A stretch of DNA of 64,000 nucleotides from Symbiodinium natans (Eukaryota; Sar; Dinophyceae; Suessiales; Symbiodiniaceae): contig CAJNDS010000404.1 in assembly GCA_905221605.1 (NCBI GenBank), forward strand, positions 12,501 to 76,500, written 5' to 3'. The notes beneath the pieces were generated by a model. The model had not been told where the DNA came from, did no database searches, and worked only from the letters and a program-made list of their open reading frames with translations. Positions 23,701 through 36,045 of the stretch are shown in pieces. How positions within the stretch are numbered: the stretch's first letter is position 1; each line of letters opens with the position of its first letter. Both the position numbers and the translations under genes were made by a program.

Positions 23701-25600
23701 AGGGGAGCAAGATGCAGCGATTCAAACGGCTGCTATGAGCTTCAGCATGCCAGGACTGGGATAACGGGGGGGGGGGGTGTTGGGGGGGGCTCTTCTCAGG
23801 TGCAAGCTGGGTGGGAAGTTTTGAGGGAACGGCTGTCCGACAGTATCCGAAGCTGTCTGCAATCGAAAGGAAACCAAACCTGATGTGTTGGCCCATGCTC
23901 GCACGTCGAGGGTGGACCTCAACTAACTTACTCGTCTTCGCCTTGCTTCTCCATGCGCTATTGCACAATCAGGGGCGAGTTGACCAGACCGAAGAGATTG
24001 GGACCTTTCTTTTCACGTACCGTCGTAGCACGTCCTGTTGTATTCGATCTCTAGAGCTGTCTAATTGCGGCCGGCTTCGGGCACAGCAATGTCTTGCTCT
24101 CACGAGGGCTGTCTGAATGTAATCTAGAGGTACATAGCACATGTTTTTGAGAATGTGCTCCTTCCCGCCCAAACCGTCTGTGTAGCCTCTCAACATATTC
24201 TACTGTAGAGTGATTTGCGGGCAAGCGGGGTTGCTCAACAACCACATTTTGGAACGGTTTCAGTGTTTCTGACAGAAAACAATGGGTGTAATGTGCGGGC
24301 GCAAGGCAGAGCGGGGGGATGACAAGAAGATTCGCAGGATTTGGGGCTGTGTAAGGCGAGAACCTCGGATTTGAGAAAGTTGCTCACTATAAACTGGATT
24401 CTGCTGGCTCGCGTACGTTTGCAAAAGTCACATGGCGAACAAGGGCAGCATTCTGCAGATTGGCCAGAACATGTGTTTGCGATTGTGGGGTGACGCTGCT
24501 CTCTAGATGTGTTTTGGATGGGGGTCTTGAAGTCATATGTCGTAAATTCAAGACACTCATCCAAGATCAAAACCGGAAATGTCACCAAAATGATAGAACG
24601 TCACTCAAGAAGACCATCACAAATCTAGGAACAAGGAGGACGAGACAGTACTGTTGAAGTTGCATGCAAAACAAGTTACGGTAATGCGGGCATGTGTCGT
24701 GGTTCGTAGGTAGCTCAAGCATTCGAGTTTCATGCTTTCAGCAGATTTCTAGCTTCACGACCGACAGGAGCGAAGGTTCCCCAGTTTTCAAGCACCGCAC
24801 ATTGCAGCACTGGCTGTATTTTGCAAGCGATGGCAGATGGTATGTGGGTGGGGATGCAGATGACATGTGTCTTTGGGCATCGCGCGGCTCGCTTCGAAGC
24901 TGTGAATGTGCACCTGGAACACTTCCGGCAGATGTTGATGCCTGGGAAGAGGAGTCGCCCCTGTACAACGGATATGTGCGAGCGAAAGCTTGCATTGTGA
25001 CTTCAATCCCTGGTCCTGATTTGAAAATTTTCAAGGATGCTGTGCTGAGCGCACCGCCTGCCGTGCAAGTGACCGGTGCTGCAGCGACTGACTGGAATGG
25101 AAGATACACTTTGCAGGTGCATGGCTCGTGTCCTACAAGGCAGGTATGACAATTAGCTTGGTGAGCCTTACGTATCACGGGGATGTGCTGTGCAGGCAGT
25201 GCAGCATGTCGTCCCTCTGAGAGACATGCATGTTTGTCTGGATCTGGCAACTCCCAGAAAATTCTGAAAGCATCAGGAGCCTCGTGTTAACTGACCGTGG
25301 AGAAGCCGTACTAAGGGCACATTTCATGTCTGTCCAGGCATGCAGCATTGGCATCAACTTGATACGCTAGCATATGTACAAATCTGCATTCTTGAGAGAA
25401 TCAAGAACGCAAATTCCCATTCTTTGCAAAAGGAAGCAATCACAACAGCTGCTAAGCCGGCACCTTGCAGGCTTCCTTCATTCTGGAAAGCGGACCTTGA
25501 TGTTTGGCTTTATCAGTGCGACGATGGCAGATGGTGCGCCCATCAGACTTTGCATCTTCAGCAACCCTTCCATTCATCCGCCTAGCATGGCTGCGGAATG
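20729..25600 (+). CDS. Multi-exon protein with repeated WLYYASDGRW module
   Basis: Four copies of one module can be read on the plus strand. The core is at about 20733-20769 (LYYGSDGRWHFG), 23367-23406 (WLYYASDGRWHFG), 24800-24850 (WLYFASDGRWYVGG) and 25500-25545 (VWLYQCDDGRWCAH). In copies 2 and 3 the core is followed by a tail, PGTLPVDVRNWEV (23466-23505) and PGTLPADVDAWEE. Copies begin with an NG-x-Y motif: SDSNGCYELQHA at 23715-23752 and ATDWNGRYTLQV at 25081-25120. The order is therefore NG-x-Y-x-L, then P-x-F-K/R, then W-L-Y-x-x-S-D-G-R-W, then PGTLPxDVxxWE. Introns separate the NG-Y piece from the W-L-Y piece. I do not recognise a named family. Exon boundaries, start and end are not resolved. 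Copy 1 is the weakest and may belong to another gene. Confidence 0.6.
20830..23200. other. Probable intron or intergenic stretch inside the module gene
   Basis: Between the first and second module copies I see only short ORFs. Two overlapping Lys/Glu/Gln-rich ORFs at 22481-22916 look low-complexity. CCCTAAA/TTTAGG-like fragments occur at 22065-22095 and 22330-22450, and a GC-poor TATATACGCC inverted repeat lies near 21870-21890. Confidence 0.4.
23766..23790 (+). repeat. G-tract
   Basis: Two G runs (10 and 8) separated by TGTTG, in the presumed intron after the NG-C-Y-E-L piece. It could form a quadruplex. Confidence 0.8.
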
Positions 25601-26688
25601 CTTTCCAGGTATGTCGGACACAAGAAGCACAAAGAGAAACGTTGCCCAGGGCGAGGGCTACGCAGCTCAGCCTGTAGAACCGGAGAGCTTCCATGCTTGG
25701 CCTCCTGGGATGAGCATCGATGGTGTGTTTTGACTGATGAAAATACTGTCGGCACAAGCTCGCATTGATTAGCCACGGAGGTTTAGATAATTGGCAAGCA
25801 ATCGCAGAACTAAAGACATGGTGTAGGTATCGACTGGATTCAAAGCACGAGAATCATGCTTGCGTGGGCTTGAGGCTACGCCAGGTCCATCTTCGAGCCC
25901 GCCGTGTGTGTCAAGGTTCTGGTGGAAGAGGGATGATGCGGTGCTGACAAGGCGTGGCAGGTGCGGAGCCAAAACCGCAGCGGCAGGCAGATCACAGGCT
26001 TCACTCAGTCCGAGTACTCCCAGATCAGACGGCTCTGGTCGACTCTGATGTCAAACAAGCGAAAGGAAACGAAAAAGGCTGTAGCCCGTAGCTGGCAGAA
26101 CAGATCAGAACACTTCCGGGCGCATGGAGATGGTGGGCCTCGTCAACGAGCGCCCGAGAGGACATCTTTGAGTCTGTGCCATTTGTAAAGCATTTGTGCC
26201 AGGCAGCAGTTGCTGGGGGCCACGCGATGCCGAAGGCACCGCAACGAGCACCCTAGCCCTAGCAGCCCTAGCAGCGCTGGCAGCTGCAAGATGCTGCAAG
26301 CAATCACAGCAGCGCAGCGCTGTGCTGAGCTCCAGCCCAGAGCCTTCTTGCGGCAAAAGACGAATCCAGGTGGTCAAAACAGAGCTTGATGCCACTCCGC
26401 TTCTGCAATTGCAACCCCTTGCAACAAAGAGTCATGCTGTTTGAGATCAAGACTCCAGGTAGTGAAGCTACTACCTTGTAAGTGCAACCTTCAAGCTTCC
26501 AGCCAAGTAGCCGCTTAAAGCCGCTGACAGCCGAGTATGTGATCTTCATATTGTTCGAGAATCTTCTGGAAATCCTGTTGGCCTTTCGGCATGGCCGCTC
26601 GATGCTATGGCGCAGCAGGATATGCTTGACGCCTGATCTGCCAGTCCCATGTGGATTAGGGCAGCCAACTGCACATGGAGTCTCGTGC

Positions 26689-27443
26689 ATGATCGAGGAC
26701 CTGTATGAACTGCTGGGCGTCCAGAAGGATGTTCCAGAACTGGAGATTCGCTCGTCTTATCGAAGACGTGCTCTCCAAGTGCACCCAGACAAGGGCGGCA
26801 GTGAGGACGAGCTGTTATGACCGGTGTCGCAGCCAGTCGCATCGTATGTTCGTATGCAAAGCAGGATCTCTTTCACGCCGTTCTGACGGCTTTCGAGGTG
26901 CTGTCCTGCAGGAGTGTGCAATGTCGCCAAAAAACTTGCAGCTCCTTTCTGATACTCCCCCCTACTCGTGGCATGGACGGTAAAAACTTGTGTCTCAACA
27001 GGAGCACACGTCAAATTTATGATACTGCCCGCGGGCGTGGCCTGTCACCCAAAGATGCCCTGGCTGCTGCCACAGGTTCGGATGAGCACATGAGCACATA
27101 GCTTGTGATCAAGTTGTTGCTGCTGTCCAGCACAGGACGCAGTCGCAGTCAAGACCTGGCTACGACCAAGGCCAGGCGATGCTGGGGGGAGCGTCTGCGT
27201 ATCTGCAAGATTTTTTTGTCCGCGCCTGGGTCTCCCATGGTCTCTCCTTTTCAGGTGCAAGCCAGCCACCGTGCGCTGCTGCAGCTTCGGCAGCTCCTGG
27301 CGGCTCTGACGCGCGAAGCGCGCCAGGAGGCCTTGCAGCGCATCCCGGCCGAGGCGCCGACTCAGCATTCCCAGTGCTTCAACTCTGGCACAACACGGCT
27401 CCTAACACCGTTCCTGTTGGACAGGTCCAGCAGGCGCTCATGA
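26689..27443 (+). CDS. J-domain (DnaJ-type) co-chaperone-like protein
   Basis: The start ATG at 26689 gives MIEDLYELLGV (helix I), then IRSSYRRRALQVHPDKGGSE with the diagnostic His-Pro-Asp. Joining exon 1 (26689-26805) to exon 2 (26865-26911) gives DLFHAVLTAFEVLSCR (helix III). Joining to exon 3 (from 27002) gives STRQIYDTARGRGLSPKDA (the R-x-x-YD end of the J-domain). Both introns (26806-26864, 59 bp; 26912-27001, 90 bp) have GA donors and AG acceptors, with AGGA at both ends. Exon 3 is open to 27101. A further likely exon (about 27255-27355) encodes LRQLLAALTREARQEALQRI, a helical tail. J-domains stimulate Hsp70 ATPase; the client is unknown. The end of the gene is not resolved. Confidence 0.78.
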
Positions 27444-28306
27444 CCTTTATGCAGCAGGCCTTGGCATTTTGCGTACATGGAAATGTATGGCAAGCTTGGG
27501 TCACTTTGGGGACCGGGTGCTGGAGGTTTAACACATGCTGATGCCAATCGATCAGAAACAGCCAGATAGTCCAGGAGGCTGATGTTCTGCCACAGCGACC
27601 TAGTGATGCTGCTTGACAGCGCTGGCTGCAAGATAAAGTGCAACGTGAGCTTCATGGCATGTCCACCCAGTCAGAAAGAGCCAGGAGGCTGTTTGCTGCC
27701 ACTGTGTGACTGTTTCCTAAGTCTGGTGGCTCATCAGACTTGGCATTGACGAATGCAAGCGGGGACACTGGAGGCCACAACTGGGACACAACTGTTCATG
27801 TGTTTTGTCGTATGCCAGAGCCAGTACTTAATCGGCACGAGTAAGGGTCATCATGCAGTGTCACAGCATCTGCTGCACACGAAACAGCAACTGTGAGAGT
27901 AGCAAGCTCCCTTTCATTGGCATCTTGACGAAATGCACGTGAGATTCGACAGTGACAAGTCGTGCTTGGACCGAAGTTCGTCAAGAAAGCGTTTCCGAGC
28001 CTTCTTTGGCACTTCTTCATGCTGAGATCTGCATGACCGATGTATTCCTGACAAGGCGCAGGTGGACGTATTAGCCGTGGAATCTTACGGCAGAATACAT
28101 CACCACCATCTTACAAGGCCTGCGTGTTCCTTCCAAATCTGTCTCTTGCCCGCACAAAGCGAGGAAGACTAGCACAGAGGCACAGCCACACTGGTCTTTG
28201 TGATGTGCTATCAACTGTCTGATTTCTCTCTGTCAGGTTCTTGATGTCCGTGGCGAATCCATCCTTGGAGCTGGCAGCTTGCCAGCATGTGTGTAGAAGA
28301 AGAAGA

Positions 28307-28348
<42 letters not shown>

Positions 28349-29400
28349 AAGGGGGGGGGGGAGAGGGAGAGAGCGAGAGAGAGAGACAGAAAGATGAGAG
28401 AGTGAAACGAGCGGAGGGACAGCCAACGCGTCTGACACCTTCCGGCCTTCACACAAAGCCCCAAATGTCCACCTCTACTATTTTCGCAAAGGGCAGTAGG
28501 TCATGACAAATCTTGTCGTTGTTCAACATAGTGTTCGAAAGCGGGAGTCATGTCCTCTCTATGTCCTCCATGAAAGCGTGGGAGCAGCACTTCGGGCTCG
28601 AGCGCGCACTGGCGCGCACCTCGGTGCGGAAACCTTCGGGGGCTATGCAAGGAAAGAGGGAGAGAGAGAGAGAGAGACATTGACGACCGAACCCGAGCTG
28701 AAATGTCAGTTTGGATTACCAGGTTACTCAAGAAAGCGTTGGGGGGTCGGCAGCAGCGGAGGGGTCCGTCTGCACCCCCCCCCTCACAGAGTTTCAAGTC
28801 TCCCACAACACTTGGGGGCGCGCGGACTGTGCGGGGGGCTCGCCCATCAGGTCCCATGAAAGAAAAAAGACGAAAGACATTGACCCGGTAAACTGGGTGC
28901 CGTTCCCCGAAGACGAAATTCGGCCCGGAAGACGAAATGGGAAACGAAATAATGCGGCCCCGAAGGCTACATGTTGCCGCGACAAGACTGCCAACAGGAA
29001 CATCGGCCCAAACCCTGCCAGTGCGCCTGCTCCGGGCGCTCTCTGTTTCGGGTCGGCATTTCTGTTGTGTGCTGAGGGCGCCCCCTCCCCGCCCCACCCC
29101 TTCAACAAACAGTGTGGGCAGGGGTGGGTATTCGGAGGGAGGGAAGCCCGAAAGATGGACTTAAGCTTGCTATTGAGGCTAGATCACAGTGCAGAGCTTG
29201 CGAAGACCGACTTGATTGTTTGTCCATATTTTACCCGGATTTGGCGCAGCTGCTACCCTCTATGAAAATTGATCGCCTGGCCTCGCTACAGAGGGTTTGT
29301 TGAAAATGGAATCTTAGGCTCTACGCAAGATCGGGCAAGCCTCCAGCTTTAAGGGGCTTTTGGGATTCGACTTTGCCAAGACTGGGCTCACCTTTAGTTT
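27444..29400. other. No supported gene beyond the J-protein 3' region
   Basis: The left part may hold last exons or the 3' UTR of the J-domain gene. 28500-29265 is GC-rich with long overlapping ORFs on both strands (198 codons minus, 184 plus). They contradict each other and show no domain, so neither is called. Confidence 0.4.
28310..28395 (+). repeat. (GA)n microsatellite
   Basis: A GA run with an internal GACAGAAAGGGGGGGGGG interruption. A second short GA run lies at 28656-28678. Confidence 0.95.
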
Positions 29401-29409
29401 TACCTGGCT

Positions 29410-29960
29410 TAGGGCTTGCAATTTTGCAAACGCTGGGCACTTGGGCTGGTAGGTCTAGTTTGGGTCCATACCCGTCATGCAAGCATTGTGTTTGCAAATT
29501 GGGGAGGCCTGTTTTTGCCCACGCAAGCATGGTTTGTAAAGAACATCAGACCATGAAGAAGACCTGCGCTTAAGACATCTGGGTGCTTTCCAAACCTGTC
29601 GTGCATTTTCAAGCCGCGAAGTAGATACCAATGCAATCTTGCTTTCTAAAGAGCATCAGCCGCGAAATCAACTTGCGTTTTGGACCATACACGGATCCTT
29701 TCCAAACCCGTAGTGCTAGCGTGCTAGCATTGTGTTAGCAAATGGTGGGGAGGGCCTGCACTCCCCCGAAACCCCCATGTTTTACTTGTTTGCAAAGAAG
29801 ATCATGCAATGAAAAGGACTTGCGTTTAAACATATACGACAGGCCGAATTTAGGCTTCAGGGGCATTTTAGCCATCAGGCCGTGGGCGACCGAATCTAGC
29901 TTCAACGCCGAATTTAGGTCGGTTTGAAAATTTAGGTTTCGAGGGCTTTTTCGGCAGCCT
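29410..29960 (+). repeat. G-tract dispersed element, two degenerate copies
   Basis: Copies of a family whose core is CRTGCGAGCATTGTGTTTGCAAATG followed by a G run. Here they are at 29469-29504 (CGTCATGCAAGCATTGTG, then TTTGCAAATTGGGG) and 29706-29745. Each is followed by AAAGAACATCAGACCAT-like sequence. The same arrangement recurs at 62640-62750. Confidence 0.75.
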
Positions 29961-30328
29961 CTCGGCGCCGGCTATATGGACCGCCAACCACTTCTGTGCG
30001 GGGGCCACGCGGAAGAATTGGCGGGGTCCACCTAGCTGTGTCAATAGTGGCCACCCAGAGCTACCACCTCGCACCGGGATAAGCACAATCGGGCGACTCG
30101 AGGATGGGAAACCGTTTTTCGCCAGGCTAGGGCGGCGTAATGCACGTGCCCAGGTTGCAGGTGTAGCCGAGAAAGTAAACTGAAAGCCTGCAGTTTCACC
30201 TGGTCTGCCAACAGGTCTGACTGCGTGTAGGAATCAAGGAAATAGGGGCAGCGGTCATGGGGGTGCAGCAGCAGAATCAGAGGAAACAAAAATAGAGAGT
30301 GAGGCCTTTGCTGTGCCCGGCAGAAGAA

Positions 30329-30572
30329 AAAGAAGAAGAAGAAGAAGAAGAAGAAGAAGAAGAAGAAGAAGAAGAAGAAGAAGAAGAAGAAGAAGAAGAA
30401 GAAGAAGAAGAAGAAGAAGAAGAAGAAGAAGAAGAAGAAGAAGAAGAAGAAGAAGAAGAAGAAGAAGAAGAAGAAGAAGAAGAAGAAGAAGAAGAAGAAG
30501 AAGAAGAAGAAGAAGAAGAAGAAGAAGAAGAAGAAGAAGAAGAAGAAGAAGAAGAAGAAGAAGAAGAAGAAT
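30329..30572 (+). repeat. (GAA)n trinucleotide array, about 81 units
   Basis: An almost perfect GAA run of about 243 bp. Poly-Glu, poly-Arg, poly-Phe, poly-Leu and poly-Ser ORFs here are artefacts. Long GAA/TTC tracts can form triplex DNA. Confidence 0.98.
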
Positions 30573-33015
30573 AAGAAATGAGAGTGGGCGAAGAAATGTA
30601 CGTGTGTGCTGGCATGTGCTGGCTGACCTTCCTGTTTCCGTATATGGAACGTGCAAGGTGCTACAGCGGCACTCGGTGCTGCTACGCACGCGGGAACTTC
30701 TCTGCTCCAATGTGGATGAGCTGAGCAGCCGCAGCTTCCGCGCGGCATTTACCAAGGCTCCAGCAAATAGTTGTAAAGACCTGAGACCAGACTCCTGCAG
30801 TAGTACCAGCTGACAGTTCAGGCTTGTGAAGAAGCAGAACTGGATGGTGCTGAAGAGCTTCGTGCACTAACGTTCTGCGCCATCGTGCCAGCTTACTACG
30901 AGGCCTCCAATCACTGACAAGGGCCAAAAGTACTCAAAGTATGACAGGGCGAGTTAGTTCTCCGAAGAGCCCAATCGTGAAGACCTCATGTTACTCGTCG
31001 GGTCAGTTCTCTCAGTAGATGAGCATAGGGGTCGTACAAAAGCATCTTTCCCCAAAACAGACTTTGCAAGAGCTGACTATATGCCCGACAGCACACGCAC
31101 TTGTGCGCACCACAGACGCTGGAGAATGAGGTTGGGGATGCTGGGTCGCGTGTAGCCCGCGGATGATGCAGATTGGCATGGGGCAAGGTAAGCATGTTAG
31201 CAGGGTCCGATGGTAGTAGGGCCGGACAGCTGATGTTTCTGCCAGTGTAGCCGACACTTTGCCTGTTGGTGCAAAATTGGTTGGTGAAATCTCGGGTCTC
31301 GGAGTCTTTCACATTGCGTCGGCGAAGAGCTTGGCAGACTAGTAAGTTTATACTATGCGACAACGAGGCATTCCCATTGCAATTTCAATTAGGTTTATCT
31401 CCCGCCCCGCACGTGAAGTTTTCCAACCCGAAGCCCTAACACCCCAAACCCCAAAACCCGAACAAGAAGCAGAAACAGCTCCTCTGAATTGGGTAGTAGA
31501 TGGATTCGTTATGCTTGTAGGATGACTTTGAACAGGCAAATGACTATGCCCGTGGCCCACATGTTACGCAGCCCTTCAGTAGCCTCCATCAGAGCAAAGG
31601 CTTCTTCTGAACTCAAAGGTGCTTGCAGATGCATCTCTCCTCTGTTCGGTTTTTGTCTATTATTATGATTGTCGTTGTTTTTTGTTGTTTTTTGTTCGCT
31701 CTCTGTCTCTCTCCGTCTTTCAGTTCTGGGCCCCTTGGGTGCATCGATTTCCGGCGTCCGGGTCCTGTGTGGATGGGTTTCAAGTATCAGTCTCACAGGG
31801 AGTGCGCAGCGCTTCCAGAGAAAGGCAGAGGCCATCGAGTGGGGCTCCAAAGCCGGTCCCGGGCACCTCCCGAGAGCCATCCACGCCCCACAGTCCCCCC
31901 ACAACAATTCCTGGCCACCCAGGCCAAACGATCCCAAAAGCGCACGTTTTTGGCGAAAATCTGGAAGCGACGGCAAGGGAATCTCGGCTGGCCCTTGCTG
32001 GGGTCAGCAGGACAGCAGTGGGGATCGTCCCGACGACAAGATGGCACGGAGCTTCCTTTTCCGGCAGGGGTTCGGTCCGATTCGGGCAGGGCAAGCCAAA
32101 AAACCAATATTGCTCCAGACGCGGGCGGCGGCCCGGGCGGATTAAGGATTCTGCAATGATTGATGGAATGGCTGGTATGTGTGAAGCTAGTTAGTCATCG
32201 GATGTAGGTTGGGATGAAAACGCTTGAGATGTGAGCAGCTCTTTTGTTTGCTGCAGAAGCAGAGAGCAGCAGAATGGTCCATCTTTATGACTTCAACCTC
32301 GAAGCAGTGTTGGAAATGGACTTCGGTTTCCAGAACAGAGCCGCGAGGTGAATCGCCAGATCAAAGGCCGCCAAACCAATGATTTGGACTCAGCGCTTGC
32401 CCTAAGAGATCGCCTCTTGGAGGTGCCAGAGAAGAGCATTCCCTCTATGTTGCTGTGATGTTTTCTCAAGTTGTCTAAAACTTTCTCTTGCGTTGACGAT
32501 GGTCAGGCAAAGGCTGAAGGCTGGCCTGCACTGAGCCGGTGTCCAATGGGGTCCATGTGCCGTGGCAGATTCGTCTTCGATGGCTGCCAAGGACGCGAGT
32601 GGATGGCCATCATGCAGTGCCCAAGCGAGGCCAGGGCGAGGTAGATGTAGACGCAGGAGTGAGGAGAGCATGGCATGGGCGGTCCGGACCGCAAGCAATG
32701 TGCCAGTCCACATCCAAGGGCATTCTTGCTGCTTCATGTGTCCTCAACCGTGCGCAGCTGCTGGCTTTGATGACACCTTTCACCCCGCAAAAAGCAAGCA
32801 TGCCGTATTTTTACCTCCTGGGATGTGGGAGAGCCATTTTGTTGACGGCGTGTTTGGAAGGTTGACAGACCATCCTGAGCTCTTTGAACCTTGTTTAAAC
32901 CCGTGAGCCCATCCGAGCTTCGCCAGCCTAAGCCCATCTAAGCACTAAACCGCTCCACAGGACCCCTAGAGGGCCGGTGCGTTTAGGATCTTCTAGGTAT
33001 GTGCGCGCGGCATAG
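30573..33015. other. No confidently identified gene
   Basis: Possible exon pieces: 30655-30770 (LQRHSVLLRTRELLCSNVDE on the plus strand) and 32275-32349 (MVHLYDFNLEAVLEMDFGFQ, followed by AGGTGAAT, a plausible GT donor). Three overlapping open plus frames at 31620-32190 are GC-rich and have no domain. A CCCTAAC/CCCCAAA telomere-like fragment lies at 31430-31465. Confidence 0.4.
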
Positions 33016-33019
33016 GCAT

Positions 33020-33107
33020 CAAAAAAAAGTAATAAGCATCAAAAAGAAAAATAATAGGGATCAATAAAGAAAACAATAAGGATCAAAAAAACAAAATAAG
33101 CCATCCG
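33020..33107 (+). repeat. A-rich arm (GCATCAAAAA units), left
   Basis: Four degenerate ~22-bp units alternating GCATCAAAAA and GGATCAAAAA with AATAA spacers. The reverse complement of the same pattern occurs at 36046-36135, so the two arms bracket the AT island and the 390-bp repeats. Confidence 0.75.
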
Positions 33108-33116
33108 GCCCACCTG

Positions 33117-33262
33117 CGTGGTCCTCTGGTCCCGTGGTCCTCTGGTCCCGTGGTCCTCTGGTGCCGTGGTCCGTGGTCCCCTGGTCCTGTGGTCCCCTGG
33201 TCTTGTGGTCCCCTGGTCCTCTGGTCCTCTGGTCTGCTTGTCTGTCCGCCTGGTCCTGCGGG
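33117..33262 (+). repeat. GTGGTCCTCTGGTCCC minisatellite
   Basis: About nine imperfect 16-bp units (GTGGTCCTCTGGTCCC, with CCTGTGGTCCCCTGGTCTT variants). A related degenerate stretch lies at 18777-18845. Confidence 0.92.
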
Positions 33263-33279
33263 TCCTAGGTGTATAAATA

Positions 33280-35235
33280 AATAATTAAATTAAACAAATA
33301 AATAAAAATCAATAAATATACATATATATTATATACGCACACGATAGTGAAGGTCAACGTGTGTGCATATCTATGTATGTATGTATGTGCATATATATAT
33401 ATATACATATTACATAATACACATTACATTACACATTACATATTATATATTTTACATTATAAATTATATTATATATTATGTATTATGTATCATGTATTAT
33501 GTATTATGTATTATGTATGTATTATGCATTATATAGTATGTTTTTTGTTTGATGTACTATGTATTATGAATTATATATTATATGCTTGATATTATGTATT
33601 CTGTATTATTTATATTATGTATTCTGTATTATGTATTATGTATTATGTATTGTGTATTATGTATTATGTATTATGTATTAGCATTATGTATTGTATATGT
33701 ACTATGTCTTATGTACTATGTATTATGTATTATATATTTTATATAATATATCATACTATATCTATAATATATAATATAATTTATATATTATATATTATTA
33801 TATAAATATTCTATATATATTATATTCTATATATATAAATGTATTATATATATTAAATAAATAAATATATAATAATATTATATTATATTATATATATTAT
33901 ATTATATTATATATATATTACATATTATATATTATATATATTATATATATTATATATATATATATTATATATATATATAATTATATATATTATATATATT
34001 ATATATTTATATTATATATTATATATAATATATATTATATATATATTTATATTATATATATATATTATATTATATATATATTATATATATTATATTATAT
34101 ATAATATATTTATATATATAATATATTATATATTATTATATTATTATATTATATCTATTATATATATTATATATATTATATATATTATATTATATTATAT
34201 ATATTATATATATATTTATATATATATATATATATTATATATTATATATTATATATATTATATATATTATATAATATTATTATATATATATTATATATTA
34301 TATATAATTATATTATATAAATATTAATATAGTATTATATATATTATATATATTATATATCATATATATTTATATATATATATATATTATATATTATATA
34401 TATTATATATATATATATTATTGTATCTATATCATATATTATATTAATATATTATTATATATATTATATTATTATATATATTATATTCTATATTATATAA
34501 TATATATATTATATAGATTTTATATATATTATATTATATATTATATTATATATTATATATTATCTTAATTATTATATATATATTATATATATTTATATAT
34601 ATTATATTATATATATTATATATTGTAATATTATATCTATTTATATTATCTATATATATAATATATTTATATATATATATATATTATATATACATATATA
34701 TATATCTATTAATTATATATATATATTTCTATATCATAATATCTATATCATCATATCTATAATATATATATATATATTATATATACATATATATCTATAT
34801 AGATATATATATAGATATTATCTATATATATATTTAATATTGTAAACATTATCTCATGTGTATATATATACACTTGTTTATATATATCACTATATATATA
34901 TTTTATACCTTTTCATTTATATCTATATTTTCTTATTGTTGTAAATTATATGATATATAATGTAAAATAAATATAGATATACATATATTTATATATATAC
35001 ATATATATATATATATATCGCATATTGTATATTATATTTCATATATTGCATATGATATATTGTATATTGTATATTATATACTGCATATAATGCATAGTAT
35101 AAAGTATATAATATATAATATATACATAATATATAATATATAAAATATATAATATTATTTATTATTAATTAGTTTATTGTTTATTATTCATTATATAGTA
35201 TTGTTTATATATTACGTATGTAGTATGTACTATAT
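33280..35235. repeat. AT island, low-complexity TATTATG/TATATT array
   Basis: About 1.95 kb composed almost only of A and T. The left part (33410-33730) is a TATTATG/ATTACAT-type array, and the remainder is TATATATTATA with TATATC interruptions. Much of it is self-complementary. It contains no plausible gene. The surrounding DNA is near 50 percent GC, so this is an extreme compositional break. Confidence 0.97.
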
Positions 35236-35631
35236 ATTGTTCTTTGAAGCCATTGGAATGCAAAGAAAATGGAAGTTTTTTGCTTAAAACATGTAGAAGT
35301 AGAGTTTTTCCGATGGAAACATAGAGATAATAGAGGATTTCTCATGAAAACGTGATGACAGTAGACGTTTTCTTGTGAGAGTATGAAGAAATAGAGGCTT
35401 TCCCATGGAAAGATCGAGAAAATAGAAGGTTTTCCAACCACTACCACCACTTCTACGCATCGTGCGAACATTGTTTGCAAATGGGGGGGGCTGCGCCCCC
35501 CCCAACCCCCCCGCTGTTTTTTTTAAGCTGTGCAAAGCGTGCTGCAAAGCCAAGTGGGGGGGCTGCGCCAACCCCAACCCCCCCGCGTTTTTATCAAGCT
35601 GTGCCACTGCAAAGCGTGTTTTCTGAATCTT
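35236..35631 (+). repeat. ~390-bp tandem repeat, copy 1
   Basis: The unit starts GAAGCCATTGGAATGC. It carries several AGAAAATAGAGGTTTTCC-like subrepeats, then ACCACTACCACCAC, then the dispersed core CATCGTGCGAACATTG with TTTGCAAATGGGGGGGG, then GCTGCGCCCCCCCC and CGCTGTTTTTTTTAAGCTG. Confidence 0.88.
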
Positions 35632-35993
35632 GTTGAAGCCTTTGGGATACTAAAAAGTTTAAGTTTTTCTTAAAATATATGGAAATAAAGGTTTTCCGAT
35701 GGAAACATAGAGATGATAGAGGTTTCCTATGAAAACGTGAAGAAAATAGAGGTTTTCTTGTGGGAATATGAAGAAATAGAGGTTTTCCTATTAAAAGATC
35801 GAGAAAATCGAAGGTTTTCCAACCACTACCACCACCCACTACGACCCATCGTGCGAGCATTGTGTTTGCAAAATGGGGGGGGTGGGGGGCCCCCGCCCCC
35901 TCCCCCCAACCCCCCCCCAACCCCCCCCCCAAACCACCCCCCCCAACCCCCCCCCCCCCCCAACCCCCCCCCCCCCCCAACCCCCCCCCCCCC

Positions 35994-36026
<33 letters not shown>

Positions 36027-36045
36027 CTGTATTCCAAGAGGAAAA
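35632..36045 (+). repeat. ~390-bp tandem repeat, copy 2, with C-rich tail
   Basis: This copy has the same order of blocks as copy 1 (GAAGCCTTTGGGATAC, then GATGGAAACATAGAGATGAT, then ACCACTACCACCACCC, then ATCGTGCGAGCATTGTG). The G run and C tract have expanded to about 150 bp (35872-36025). Pro-rich or Gly-rich ORFs through it are artefacts. Confidence 0.88.

Noticed and set aside
28501-29265. 198-codon minus and 184-codon plus ORFs
   Set aside because: They overlap on opposite strands in GC-rich DNA, share no recognisable domain, and nothing favours either strand.
30041-30813. Poly-Phe, poly-Leu, poly-Ser, poly-Glu and poly-Arg ORFs
   Set aside because: They are frames of the GAA array.
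31619-32194. Three overlapping plus ORFs and two minus ORFs of 100-190 codons
   Set aside because: All frames are open together because of GC-rich composition; no motif supports one.
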